Below, in pieces: positions 21,101 to 31,190 of a stretch of 64,000 nucleotides of DNA. Position numbers and translations under genes: made by a program. The notes beneath the pieces are model-generated. The model saw only the letters and a program-made list of their open reading frames with translations, was not told where the DNA came from and made no database searches. Each line of letters begins with the position of its first letter. Position 1 is the first letter of the stretch. The DNA lies in assembly GCA_010015655.1 (NCBI GenBank), contig ML976659.1:156675-220674 (forward strand). Direction: 5' to 3'. The DNA comes from Bimuria novae-zelandiae CBS 107.79. Taxonomy: Eukaryota > Ascomycota > Dothideomycetes > Pleosporales > Didymosphaeriaceae.

Positions 21101-23401
21101 ATCTAACAAATAGCTTCTATATTTCTTATTTTAGCGATAGTGAAGACGTGCTAGCTTTTTAAGCTATTAATATTAACTTATACTAACGCTATCTTTAGGC
21201 GTAGCTAACTATTACTATATCCTTATAATTAGATCATATCTATAAGTCTTATTTATAATAATATTTCCTTATTATAATAAGGTATATTATGTCTTTTAAC
21301 TACTTTTAGGGCTATTAGACACGCGTCTACCCTTAGATCTATAAGTACTTTAACATAATATCTATATATTATAATATCCTTAATTAAGTATTTCTCGACT
21401 TGGCGAGTATCTACTTAATAAGCTACAATAATTATACTATTACTAGTGTGGCTTGTTGCCTAGTAATATTTTAGTTTTTAAGTCCTTAGACTTGCTATCT
21501 AAGCCCGTAGCTTCTTATATTTAGTTCTTAACTTAAGCTAATTTCGGGATTTTCTTAATCTTATACTACTTATAGTATTAGTAGTATATATTATAGGCTT
21601 TTTTTATTTTATTAGATTTATATACTCCTAGTATCTTATATTAAGAGTAATTTAAAGTAAGGCATTCGTACCTTATAAGCTTATAGTAGCTTAGTTAATC
21701 TTTAGAGGAGGCTGCCTCCTTCTGTAGGCTTAGATGCGCTAAGCACTGTGGGCGACACTTGTCCTATTAGATAGGCAGGTAGTTTTCGTACCCTGTCTAG
21801 GTCAATCTTGTGACGCTTTTTAGGTCATGGGGGTTCATGCCCGCGTGGGAACCATCTGGTAGCGTATTTCTATTAGGCATGGATATCGCAATTGTCTTTA
21901 AAGCACCTATACTAGCTATTCTATTTATAGTATTTTATTTAATAAAGTAAAACGTGTTCGTAGTAGTTATTAGGTACCCTATACTAGTCTTTACTTATCT
22001 AATAATAGTCTAGGTTGCTAGGGGTGCGGGCCACTTTAGCTTATTTTTTATAATATTATTAATATTCCTTTTTAGTATATTACTACTATTCCGCGCGTGC
22101 GTGCTACTTAATTATTATAATTTAGTATAAATAACGTGCTAGAACTCCTTATATCTTTTTTACTAGCTAGTAGGCGTTCTAAGCATGTAGTCCTTATAAT
22201 ACTATTTTTTAAGTACACTAAGGTAGGTAATATAGCTTATTATTATATACCTAGCACGTTCCTTCTGCTAGTCAGCTAAAAATATTATACTTTTATAGAA
22301 TTATTTATTCTTTTACTTATTTTATTAGATTAGGGATCTCCTGCATAAGGTTCTTAATCTTATTAGCTAAGGTAAGGGTAGCTATTACTATATTTAGGAG
22401 GTTAGTTATATTAACCTTCGTTTTTAGCTTCTTATAGTCTCTAGTAAAATACCCTTATTTTTTATAATAAAGGCATGCTTTATCTTTATACTATTATTAT
22501 CTTTTTTTAGGAGATATAAAGTTCTTGTCCTGCCTAGGTTTTTTAAACTTTTAGTTCTAGTTAGCCTGTTTCTTGTGCTAACAAGCTTTATTAGCTATAA
22601 TAACGTCTTTGTCCTTATCGTGGATTATAGACTACGTATAATTCTTTAACTTAGTAAATATATATCCTCCGCGTTACTTATCTATTTTTCTTTTATATAA
22701 GTAATTATCTACTTTTATAACTTAGTTAATAAGTTCCTCTAAGCTATTAGACTTCTTTTAGTAGACTAACTCGTCCTTAACAGCTTCCATAAGCCTATTA
22801 TAGTAGGTAATTATAAGTAGAGCATTACTTTATTTAACTAGTTTTACTTTATTTTTTTAAACTCTAGCGTATAGAGTACTGCCGATTTTTCTTAGCGTAG
22901 ACGTTAAAGGTAAATCTTAGCCTAGTATTCTTTATTAATTATGCTAAACATGTCTTTTACAGTATTATAGAAGAATTCTTAATTCTTTATAGCTTTCTTT
23001 ATAGTATTCTTATAATCCCCAAGTTGGTCGTTTTTAAAAAAGTTATTAATTATTAGCCTAGCCTACTTTGCTACCTTCCCTTGTATATTTATGCAGGTGA
23101 CTAAAATTTTATCTTAATTAGTCTTAAACTTTCCTAGGTTATATTAGATAAATAACTTTATAGTTATTAAGAACGTTGCTAAATAATTCTTACTATTATA
23201 AGGCCTAGGCTTAGGGACTCTTAGCTACTATTTCACGTCTTCCTAAATACGTATCTTCTTATTTATCTAATTAATAATTTTTTAAAGTTATATAATCTAT
23301 GCTACTTGTTTAGCTATAACTTCTCTTAGAGTTTTATCTAGAATTAGTGCTCTAGCTAGAGTGCTTAGTCCTGCTATATCGTACTTAGTAGGTAGTTAAA
23401 G
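18134..23401 (-). pseudogene. Remains of gag-pol, family B
   Basis: Minus-strand RT landmarks: an LLPLITELID and FTKFNI block near 20180-20290 and an active site at 20015-20026 reading AYLDNILVY, where the second catalytic Asp codon has become AAC. A zinc-knuckle-like region lies near 22430-22500. A GC-richer, stop-poor stretch at 21715-21890 (MPNRNTLPDGSHAG, NPHDLKSVTRLT) lies upstream of RT. The frame is broken by many RIP stops and by the family D LTR. Confidence 0.75.
20872..21108. repeat. Solo LTR, family D, almost unmutated
   Basis: 237 bp, TGTTGGATTATTAGG to ATAATCTAACA, flanked by a perfect AATAG duplication (20867-20871 and 21109-21113). The ends resemble Ty1/copia LTRs (TGTTGGA...TCCAACA type). 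It is GC-balanced inside RIP-mutated DNA, so it inserted after the surrounding element was mutated or escaped RIP. It is the only copy in the window, and its strand cannot be fixed. Confidence 0.85.
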
Positions 23402-23846
23402 TGTTATAAGGTGCTTACACCTTAGTCTAATCTAGGTTAAGGTAGTAAGGCTAAAGTAGTACTTTATAAATTATTTAATAGTATAAGTTAATGCGACACT
23501 TAGCGCGTAGCTATATAATTTAATTTTATAATAAATAAAATAATTATTAGTCTATATAGAAGAACGTACTCGCACAGAAGATATATAAGTTAACTATAAG
23601 GAGTATAACATAGAAAACCACTTATGTATAAATATCCCTCTTGTCCTATAAAATCCTATAGTATCCTATGCCTCGTGTCTATAGGATTTCTTAGGATTCC
23701 TGGGATGTTACGTGACCTAGGTCACGTGGTCCCACATTGTCCTATAAGCTTGACGTCTAGGATAGCCTGGGACATTGCGTTATCCTTAGGTAGGACTCGT
23801 GTACCGTCATAAGGCTTGCTTGTCCCGATGTCCCTGGGTCATAACA
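23402..23846 (-). repeat. Right (5') LTR, family B
   Basis: 445 bp, TGTTATAAGG to GGGTCATAACA, followed by the TTATT duplication. Intact CATAACA here shows what the left LTR has lost. Confidence 0.92.
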
Positions 23847-23851
23847 TTATT

Positions 23852-25500
23852 AAACGTAGCTAGCTTAACCTTAACATGCTTATAGACCCGTCTAACGCGG
23901 GGATACTATACGTAGTATAAGAGTAGTATTTTAAGCTACTAGTACTATTACTCCTACGCCTTTATAAAATGGCGATTTGATGGCGATCTAAGTATAATAG
24001 GCTTATAAAAAGCGATGAGGAGGACGCTACAAACGTATATAAAAAGGATTAGGAGTAAAAATAGCATAATACGTTATATAAGGAGAGAGTTACGTAACTA
24101 AGAGAGAAAGCTAGTATTATTAGTATAAAGTTTTTATACGCTATACACGGGCTACTTAACGAATTTTTTTTAATTAAAATTTAACTTAGTACGCGCTTAC
24201 TTAGTAATAAAGACCTGCCTAAAATACTATATTTTATTAACGCTACTAACGCCTCTCTTTTTATAATTTCTTTACTATAATAGCTATTATAAAATAGATA
24301 ATAGTAATTAATTTAGCAACGTTAGTTACACCTTATATAGCTATTATATCCTTTTTTAAATAATAGCAGGTGCGATTTAGGCAGCTCCGTATATTACTAC
24401 TAATACTAACCCTTGAGTGTTACGCCTTACCTAGCACCTATAGCACCTACCTATAGAACTTAAAGAATCCTCGCGTAGATGCCTTCTAGTTATAGTGTAC
24501 GCGCTATACTACCTTCTCTAAAAAGTAAATAAAGTTCTTATAAGTATAAGTATATATATAATACCTTTTTATCTAGTTTTTTAGCGCCTTAAAAGTCTAC
24601 TTAATTAAATTAAAATCTAGTAAGTATAGTAATAAGTATTTAAGTATAACGCCTATCTTTATATATAATATAATAATCCTTTTTAACTTATAAATAAAGG
24701 TATTATTAAGGACTATTACTATTTAATTTTCTAGCTATAAATTATAATAGGGGAGTGCTTTATTTACTAAAAACTTTTTTAAAAGCTCTGCGTTAATTGC
24801 GTCCTAGAATATTATATAGTCGACGTAGCCATGCACATCTATGGCAGGGTGCAAGCTCCATCGCTTTGAGCGCCGTGCAGAGTACTGTACGTTGGCGGGC
24901 GTGTTTACGGCCAACCAGGCATACTTTTTATCGCTGGTTCTCTCATTACAAGCGCTCTCGTCGAGGCAGACGACCTGCTTTGGTTTATATATTTGTTGGC
25001 AGCGCGCCTGGAACACCTAACAGAGGCCTTTATGGCGCTCTCTGGCAGCTTTTGACGCAGCTTTTCAACTCTACCTTATACTAGCGAGAGCTCTTGTGAT
25101 AGTGGCTGCTAATGCCTATACGTCGAAGTCGTCGTATAAGATGGCCTGTATTTTATTAATATACGCCGTAGGTATGCCCCGTAAGAGCTTTAAAATTACG
25201 TCCTTATAGCACTGTCGCAGTAATAGCAGGCTACTAATTTTTATATACTATAAAGAGTATACCTAACTAAACGCTTCTATATTAAGTTAATATTTATATA
25301 TAATTTTAGGATTAACTCTAAGAGATTTATAAATTTTATAGTTATTTTACCTATCTTTTATATAATTAATAAATTACCTATACTATTAAGAGCTATAGTC
25401 TATACTTAGTAAGCTTCTTAAGATTAATTAGCATACTTTATAGTATTTAAAAAATAAGAAAAGTTACTATATTTTCCTTAGTTACATCGTTAGCCATACA
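23852..25500 (-). pseudogene. DDE_3-type (IS630/Tc1 superfamily) transposase relic
   Basis: The minus-strand segment at 24804-25016 is scarcely mutated and reads VVCLDESACNERTSDKKYAW, then SARRSKRWSLHPAIDVHGY, matching the first catalytic block (LDES..NERT) and following strand of fungal DDE_3 transposases. Downstream (24500-24680, minus) a mutated GVILKYLLLYLLDFNLIKLT block matches the D/E block (GV-EYLPPYSPDFNPIEL). Terminal inverted repeats were not found. The left part (to about 24050) may belong to the older relic at 12995-14369. Confidence 0.7.
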
Positions 25501-26670
25501 AAATTAGGTGTACGACCATGAAAGCGGGGAAGCTATTACCTAACAAGCGTCTAGAGTAGGTTGGGACAGTGTTTTGCACAGCACTAATATACAGCTGAAA
25601 GCGCCTGCGCTCCCCGAAAAGCGCGCAAGGCAGACTTTACCAATAAAGTTACGTATATACACCAGAACTTGAATTGATAGCTGAATTGTACTACAGTGAG
25701 TAGCACTTTCGAAGACGGCCTGAATAAACAGCTGTTGGAAATGAATGTATGTGAAGGTGTGTCTGGCGACCGGCATGAATTGGCATTGGGACATGCATAT
25801 CACGCACATGCATCAACCACCTCGCTATGGGGGCTGATAATCAAGTGGCATATCGAATGACGCGACTGGGATCTCCCCCGTATCGACTTGCTTTGACTAA
25901 GGAAGTGCATTGTTCAAAGCGATTAGCCTTCATCTCTTGTGCCAATCACACCTCGAATGATTCTGTTTGATGCAAGTTCAACACTTGCGGCGCAAAGACA
26001 AAAGCTCTTGAATGGAATGCTTTTGCAAGCCGTCTAGCAGACGCAACGTGGTGGCAGTGATGGAGCACCTGGCCGACGCGGGCCACCCCTCCCTGGCGAT
26101 CCGTTGTTCGAGTGTGTAGCAACGGGCCGAAAGCTCAAATCGTGCCTGGTGTGGAACGACAAGGCATCACCGGCTCAAAGATGTGGGTTAAAGACACCGT
26201 TCCTGTTGTGCGACCATTGGAACCATACGTTGTTTCGAACATAGCCCCCAAGACCCGACATATTGGTTGTGGTGGCTTCAAAGTGAACAATCTCCATGTT
26301 CGAGACAAAGTCATCGGACTTCGAAGCCCTACACAACCATTGAGTAATCATGCGAGTTGCGAAACCCAGAATTGCAGCAACAGATCACAATGAAACGCAA
26401 GCATAACTGAGCAAGAGTCTTGGGACGTGGGTATATTGGCTCGAAGTCTACATAGGGTATCATGTATGTAACAGTGCGTCCCTCATCGGCGGTCCTACTT
26501 CCGCACTCTTCCGTACCTTCAAGAAATCCTAGCATGTACACATAAACATCGAATCATATGAGATGAGAAGAAGCGACTGCCTGTCTGATGCCGCGTCGGC
26601 AAGAACTGAGTCTGCGGCATTATCTGGCCAGAGCCAGTGATAAGGAGGGTTGGTGTTGTCACTGCAGCGT
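25501..26670. other. GC-balanced region downstream of the repeat-precursor gene
   Basis: It looks like ordinary host sequence without RIP. Open frames of up to 93 codons exist on both strands, but none has recognisable domains or convincing context. No tRNA or other RNA gene was recognised. Confidence 0.5.
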
Positions 26671-27413
26671 TCAGTTCACCTGGCGCTCGTTGATCAAGGC
26701 AGCGCTGCTGAAGCCACGAGCCTTCAGAGCCTCGATGAGTCCGCTGGTCCAGGTGGTACGCTTGGAGTTGGCAGTGCGTGTGATTGGCTCGGCCTCAGGC
26801 TCGCGCTTGGAGTTGGCAGTGCGTGTGATTGGCTCGGCCTCAGGCTNNNNNNNNNNNNNNNNNNNNNNNNNNNNNNNNNNNNNNNNNNNNNNNNNNNNNN
26901 NNNNNNNNNNNNNNNNNNNNNNNNNNNNNNNNNNNNNNNNNNNNNNNNNNNNNNNNNNNNNNNNNNNNNNNNNNNNNNNNNNNNNNNNNNNNNNNNNNNN
27001 NNNNNNNNNNNNNNNNNNNNNNNNNNNNNNNNNNNNNNNNNNNNNNNNNNNNNNNNNNNNNNNNNNNNNNNNNNNNNNNNNNNNNNNNNNNNNNNNNNNN
27101 NNNNNNNNNNNNNNNNNNNNNNNNNNNNNNNNNNNNNNNNNGTGATTGGCTCGGCCTCAGGCTCGCGCTTGGAGTTGGCAGTGCGTGTGATTGGCTCGGC
27201 CTCAGGCTCGCGCTTGGAGTTGGCAGTGCGTGTGATGCGTGCCTCTACAGCCTCGATAGCCTCGACTGATCTTTGGCCGCTCTTTGTGAAGCGCGCCTCG
27301 AGCACATCCTCAATAGCTCGGTTATCAACTTTCCTGGTCCATGGCTCGGGCCCCGGGAGCGGTGCGGCAAGAGCGCTGGCGGCGATGGTTGCGATGATGA
27401 ATGCGGAACGCAT
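26671..27413 (-). CDS. Secreted repeat precursor, Kex2/Ste13-processed peptide type (KEP-like)
   Basis: The start is the ATG at 27411-27413, the first Met before a clear signal peptide (MRSAFIIATIAASALA, cut near residue 16-17), with A at -3. A pro-region follows (residues 18-59). From residue 60 the heptapeptide ITRTANS recurs, each copy ended by KR and joined by EPEAEP, giving a 15-residue unit. The C-terminal tail is 28 residues (TTWTSGLIEALK...NERQVN), with the stop at 26671-26673. KR is a Kex2 site. EP-EA-EP are three X-Pro/X-Ala dipeptides, like the spacers Ste13 trims in alpha-factor, which would free ITRTANS. That is an inference. The gap of 295 N breaks the frame; the two sides rejoin if it is 293. 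CACGTG lies about 80 bp upstream. It is not a known alpha-pheromone or dikaritin sequence, and no processing enzyme gene is adjacent. Confidence 0.85.
26758..27236 (-). repeat. 45-bp tandem repeat array (15-residue unit)
   Basis: Units are identical at the DNA level wherever visible: two copies on the low-coordinate side of the gap and two plus part of a third on the other. Lack of silent differences points to recent homogenisation or copy-number change, and explains why assembly failed here. Confidence 0.95.
26847..27141. other. Assembly gap (295 N) inside the repeat array
   Basis: The array phase on the two sides requires 23 + 45n missing bases. With n = 6 that is 293, two less than the N run. 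Six whole extra units would make 11 copies of ITRTANS and a 246-residue precursor. Confidence 0.9.
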
Positions 27414-28098
27414 GTTGTCGGTTGTGTGGATTACTTGATGAAGTGTTGGTTTTTTGGATTTTTTGGATGTTGATTGCAGGTAGTGCACAGCACGTGAAAG
27501 TGATTAAAGCAGTAAAAGTAGGCACAGCCTATGATTAGAAGTTGAGTTGCAAAGAATGCGTTGGGAAGATCCGGATCCTCTGCCCTTCGAAAGACGGGCC
27601 TTGACGGTCCCTTTATTCATTTGAAACGGTGTGTGGAGGAGAATGCCATCAGGTCCGGTGTGTACATTGATTGGCTCAGCGTTAAAGTGACTTTGGCTGC
27701 TGAAGCGCTGGGATGTTGATGTTGTGTCTCGCATCAACACGAATGCGTGATCGCGTGTTGATAAAAATAAGCAACAATCCAGGCTGTGATAGGCTAGACG
27801 ACATTGCCGGTAAGCATCCTCTAACCGCCCGCAACCCGCCAGAGTGGAACAGGGAATCTTCAACCACTGATGTTTGGGGCCAAGGTGGGTCAGTGTCAAC
27901 CGCTCCCCGCTCTCATATCCATCACGCACCTGTGCACGTACCATCATGATTAAACGGATGATCAACGTAAGCGCCGGGCTTCTTCGCATAAACTATAAGC
28001 CACGCTGAGGCTCCTAACTGGTCGGTCGACAATTATTGATCCTGCGTGGGTGGGACAGCATGGACCAATGCCTTAATAGATCAGATCTTGGCTCGCTG
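27414..28098. promoter_or_regulatory. Upstream region of the repeat-precursor gene
   Basis: GC-balanced and not RIP-mutated, about 690 bp up to the Tc1 insertion at 28101. The 75 bases before the ATG are C/A-rich on the coding strand, as in fungal leaders. CACGTG lies at 27491-27496. A 161-codon minus frame (27504-27989) has no recognisable domain and is treated as chance. Confidence 0.4.
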
Positions 28099-28100
28099 TA

Positions 28101-29416
28101 CAAGGGGGGTGAATAATCGGATTATTTTGTGGGTCCGGTACGCCCGGGCTATAGAACCTTATTAAGCCTTTTACGTAAGCTATATTTTCTTATATAAATA
28201 TAAACTTTTTTAAAATACTAGATATCTTAGCATGCTTTTATAAAAAAAATACCTAAAATACCTTAATATTAACTTATATATACGGAATGCGCTTATATCT
28301 ACGCCTTACGCTATAAAGCAGGCTAGCCCTATAAATAAATTTTTAAAAAGCTTAATATACTTTATAATATAGTAAGGCACTGCGTACAAAGCTATATTAC
28401 TTTTATAAAATTTATAGGTTATTATCCTAGCTAGCGCCCTCTATTTAATACGTCTATAAAATACTACCTAATTAATTATATTACTACTAATTATAAGTAA
28501 TATCTTAAGCCTCTATACTAAATTACTTGAGAACTTAAGATTTAGTACTATTTAAAAACTTTTTTAAAGGCCTTCTTCTCTTAGCACTATTATTAACGTG
28601 TTACTACTGAAAAATTTAGCTTAATAAAATTTATATATAAAAATGGTTATTTTAAAGCAACTTTATAGTTAAATAGCTAGCTAGCGTGTGGGCTTAAATA
28701 ATATAAAGTAATAAGGCTATATTTACTATAAGTAAAAAAACGTTATATATTACTTATTAACTTAAAAAAAAGTTCTTACCTAATTACTATATTTTTAAAT
28801 TTAAAGGCTACGCTAGCTTATTTATATAGGCTTATATTAGTAGTAATAGTAGTAAAAGTTTTCTATTAATCTAAAATTAAGAGCTATAGAGAAATTTTAA
28901 CTTTTTTTTATATATATAGCGCGTATAGATATATATTAAGGCCTTTAGATAAGAGCATAAGCTTTTTAAAATAGGCCTTAATAATAGTTTTTTTTATATA
29001 AGATAGAGTAAGTAGCTATATAGCTAAAACTACAAGATTTTTTTTTTAAAAAGTCTCTTTACCTACTATAGTAGTCCTTAAACTTACTAGATCTAAATCC
29101 TATTAAAAATATATAATAACTACTTAAAAGTAGAGTGCGAAAATAATATTCTACTACTAAAAAGAACCTTAAGTAATATATTAAGAAAGAATAGGCTTAA
29201 ATTACTTCTTAAGAAATTAGAAAATATATATCTAATATAAATAAGTATTATAGAGCTATAATTTCTGCTTAGGGAGGGTATACGCTATACTAAGCTATTT
29301 ACGCGGTAATTTTTTGTATATAATAATATAGTACAAAATTATAACTAGTTCTATGAGCTTCTATGGCCCCAGCTCCAGAGAAACCCACATAACAATCCGA
29401 TTATTCACCCCCCTTA
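28101..29416 (+). mobile_element. Tc1-like element (DD34E type), inner copy
   Basis: 1316 bp with inverted ends of about 35 bp. The right end is CCCCCCTTA plus TA. The plus strand at about 29080-29290 reads a mutated DLNPIKNI block (from SPDLNPIEN, the third catalytic site), then TTKKNLK, EIRKYISN and a C-terminal GGYTLY, which parallel the ending of the Tc1 transposase at 31314-32342 (EIRKYCTN, GGHTPF). Many RIP stops; not functional. Confidence 0.85.
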
Positions 29417-29787
29417 TAGAACTAGTTATAATTTTATACTATATTATATATAAAAAATTACCGCGTAAATAGCTTAGTATAGCGTATGCCCTCCCTAAGT
29501 AGAAATTATAGTTCTATAAAGCTTATTTATATTAGATGTATATTTCTTAATTTCTTAAGGAGTAATTTATGCCTATTTTTTTTTAATATATTACCTAAGA
29601 TCCTTTTTAGTAGTAGGATATTATTTTTGCACTCTACTTTTAAGTAATTACTATATATTTTTAATAGGATTTAAATTTAGTAAGTTTAACAGCTACTATA
29701 GCAGGTAAAAAGCCTTCTTATAAATGAATTTCTTAGTAGTTTTAGCTATATAGCTACTTACTCTATCCTGTATAAGCAAGCTATTAT

Positions 29788-30173
29788 TGTAACAGGAACA
29801 ATCGCTCGTCGACACGAGAACCCTTGGCCAGTCAAGACAGGATTCGAGATCATCCGAAAACCGACACTCATCCGTATCGGACTAATTTCGGATCTATCAG
29901 ACCGATGGGGAAATACGCATCCGATTCGGAGCTATTTCGGATCCATTAGACCGACGGTCAACCTATGGCAGATATGTGCTAGCTAGCCACTTAGGAAGAG
30001 GTGTATTTAGAGGAGCTTAGGGCCTTTATAGTTTAGTATCTTTTCCGTATTCTTTCGTACTAGTCCTATAGGCACTTAATTTATTCGAGGCTACTTTCTT
30101 ATCTACGCACTCCTATATGCCTCTGCTAAAAGATACGCCAATATTAATCCTTTGAGTGACCTGCGCCGATACA
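29788..30173 (+). repeat. Solo LTR, family C
   Basis: 386 bp, TGTAACAGGAAC to GCGCCGATACA, with a perfect ATTAT duplication (29783-29787 and 30174-30178). It sits inside the right Tc1 copy. The 5' half is nearly unmutated and gives the best view of the family sequence. Confidence 0.92.
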
Positions 30174-31060
30174 ATTATTAAGGCCTATTTTAAAAAGTTT
30201 ATACTCTTGCCTAAAGGCCTTAATATATAGCTATACACGCTATATATATAAAAGAAAGTTAAAATTTCCTTATAGCTCTTAATCCTAGATTAATAGAGAA
30301 CTCTTACTATTATTACTACTAATATAAGCCTATATAAATAAGCTAGCGTAGCCTTTAAATTTAAGAATATAGTAGTTAAGTAAGAACTTCTTTTTAAGTT
30401 AATAAGTAATATATAACTTTTTTTTACTTATAGTAAATGTAGCCTTATTACTTTATATTATTCGAGCCTACACGCTAGCTAGCTATTTAACTATAAAGTT
30501 ACTTTAAAATAACCTTTTTTATATATAGATCTTATTACACTAAGGTTTCTTAGTAGCGACACGTTAGTAATAGTACTAAAAGGAAAAGGCCTTTAAAAGA
30601 GTTTTTAAATAGTACTAGATTTAAAGTTCTTAAGTAATTTAATATAGAGGCTTAAGACGTTACTTATAATTAATAATAATATAATTAATTAGGCAGCATT
30701 TTATAGACGTATTAAATAAAGGGCTCTAGCTAGGGCGATAACCTATAAGCTTTATAATAGTAATATAGCTCTATGCGTAGTACCTTACTATATTATAAGA
30801 TATACTAAGCTTTTTAAAGATTTATTTATAAGACTAGCCTGCCTTATAGCGTAAGGCGTAGATATAAGCGCGTTCTATATATATAAATTAATATTAAGAT
30901 ATTTTAAGTATTTTTTTATAAGAGCATGCTAAGATATCTAGCGTTTTAAAAAAGTTTATATTTATATAAGAAAATATAGCTTACGTAGAAGGCTTAATAA
31001 GGTTCTATAGCCTAGGCGTACCGAACCCACAAAACAATCCGATTATTCACCCCCCTTGTA

Positions 31061-31188
31061 TCTTAACTGTGCGTGGAAGTTCCTGCAAGGCAACCGAACT
31101 GCCATGGTCAATTCGGAAGGTAGCCAGTGCGCAATCCTTGCCAGACGGGCTTTGCCTGTGTGATAACGGAGAGACTGTGCATGCTGTA
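31061..31188. other. Host sequence left of the Tc1 insertion
   Basis: GC-balanced. It joins 32461 if the Tc1 element is removed. No gene is supported. Confidence 0.4.
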
Positions 31189-31190
31189 TA

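Larger units (their letters stand above)
14375..23846 (-). mobile_element. Ty3/gypsy-type LTR retrotransposon, family B, with three nested insertions
   Basis: Two LTRs of exactly 445 bp (14375-14819 and 23402-23846) are flanked by a perfect TTATT duplication (14370-14374 and 23847-23851). A purine tract on the minus strand next to the left LTR and the minus-strand RT frame set the orientation. The 9.47 kb include a family A solo LTR (15147), a pogo/Fot1 element (16285) and a family D solo LTR (20872). Without them it is about 6.9 kb. Confidence 0.92.
28101..31058. mobile_element. Compound Tc1-like element: two RIP-mutated copies in inverted orientation
   Basis: Outer ends CAAGGGGGGTGAATAATCGG (28101) and the complement ending at 31058 are flanked by TA (28099-28100 and 31059-31060). 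The left copy is 28101-29416 (+). The right copy is 29417-31058 (-) and lacks about 65 bp at its inner end. It carries a family C solo LTR. The same pair, joined at the same TA, occurs at 39332-55793. Confidence 0.85.

Noticed and set aside
26112..26393. 93-codon plus-strand frame
   Set aside because: No signal peptide, domain or homologous copy; length is expected by chance in GC-balanced DNA.
26758..27236. CRISPR-like array
   Set aside because: The 45-bp units are contiguous with no spacers and encode protein; this is a eukaryotic sequence.
26671..27413. Identification as a classical alpha-pheromone or a dikaritin/victorin-type precursor
   Set aside because: The core ITRTANS lacks the aromatic and Cys/Trp residues of those families, so only the processing architecture is shared.
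26588..27438. Long plus-strand frames across the gap
   Set aside because: They are shadows of the minus-strand repeat gene; the N run makes them look long.
27504..27989. 161-codon minus-strand frame upstream of the repeat-precursor gene
   Set aside because: No domain or convincing codon use, and it covers the likely promoter and leader of the downstream gene.
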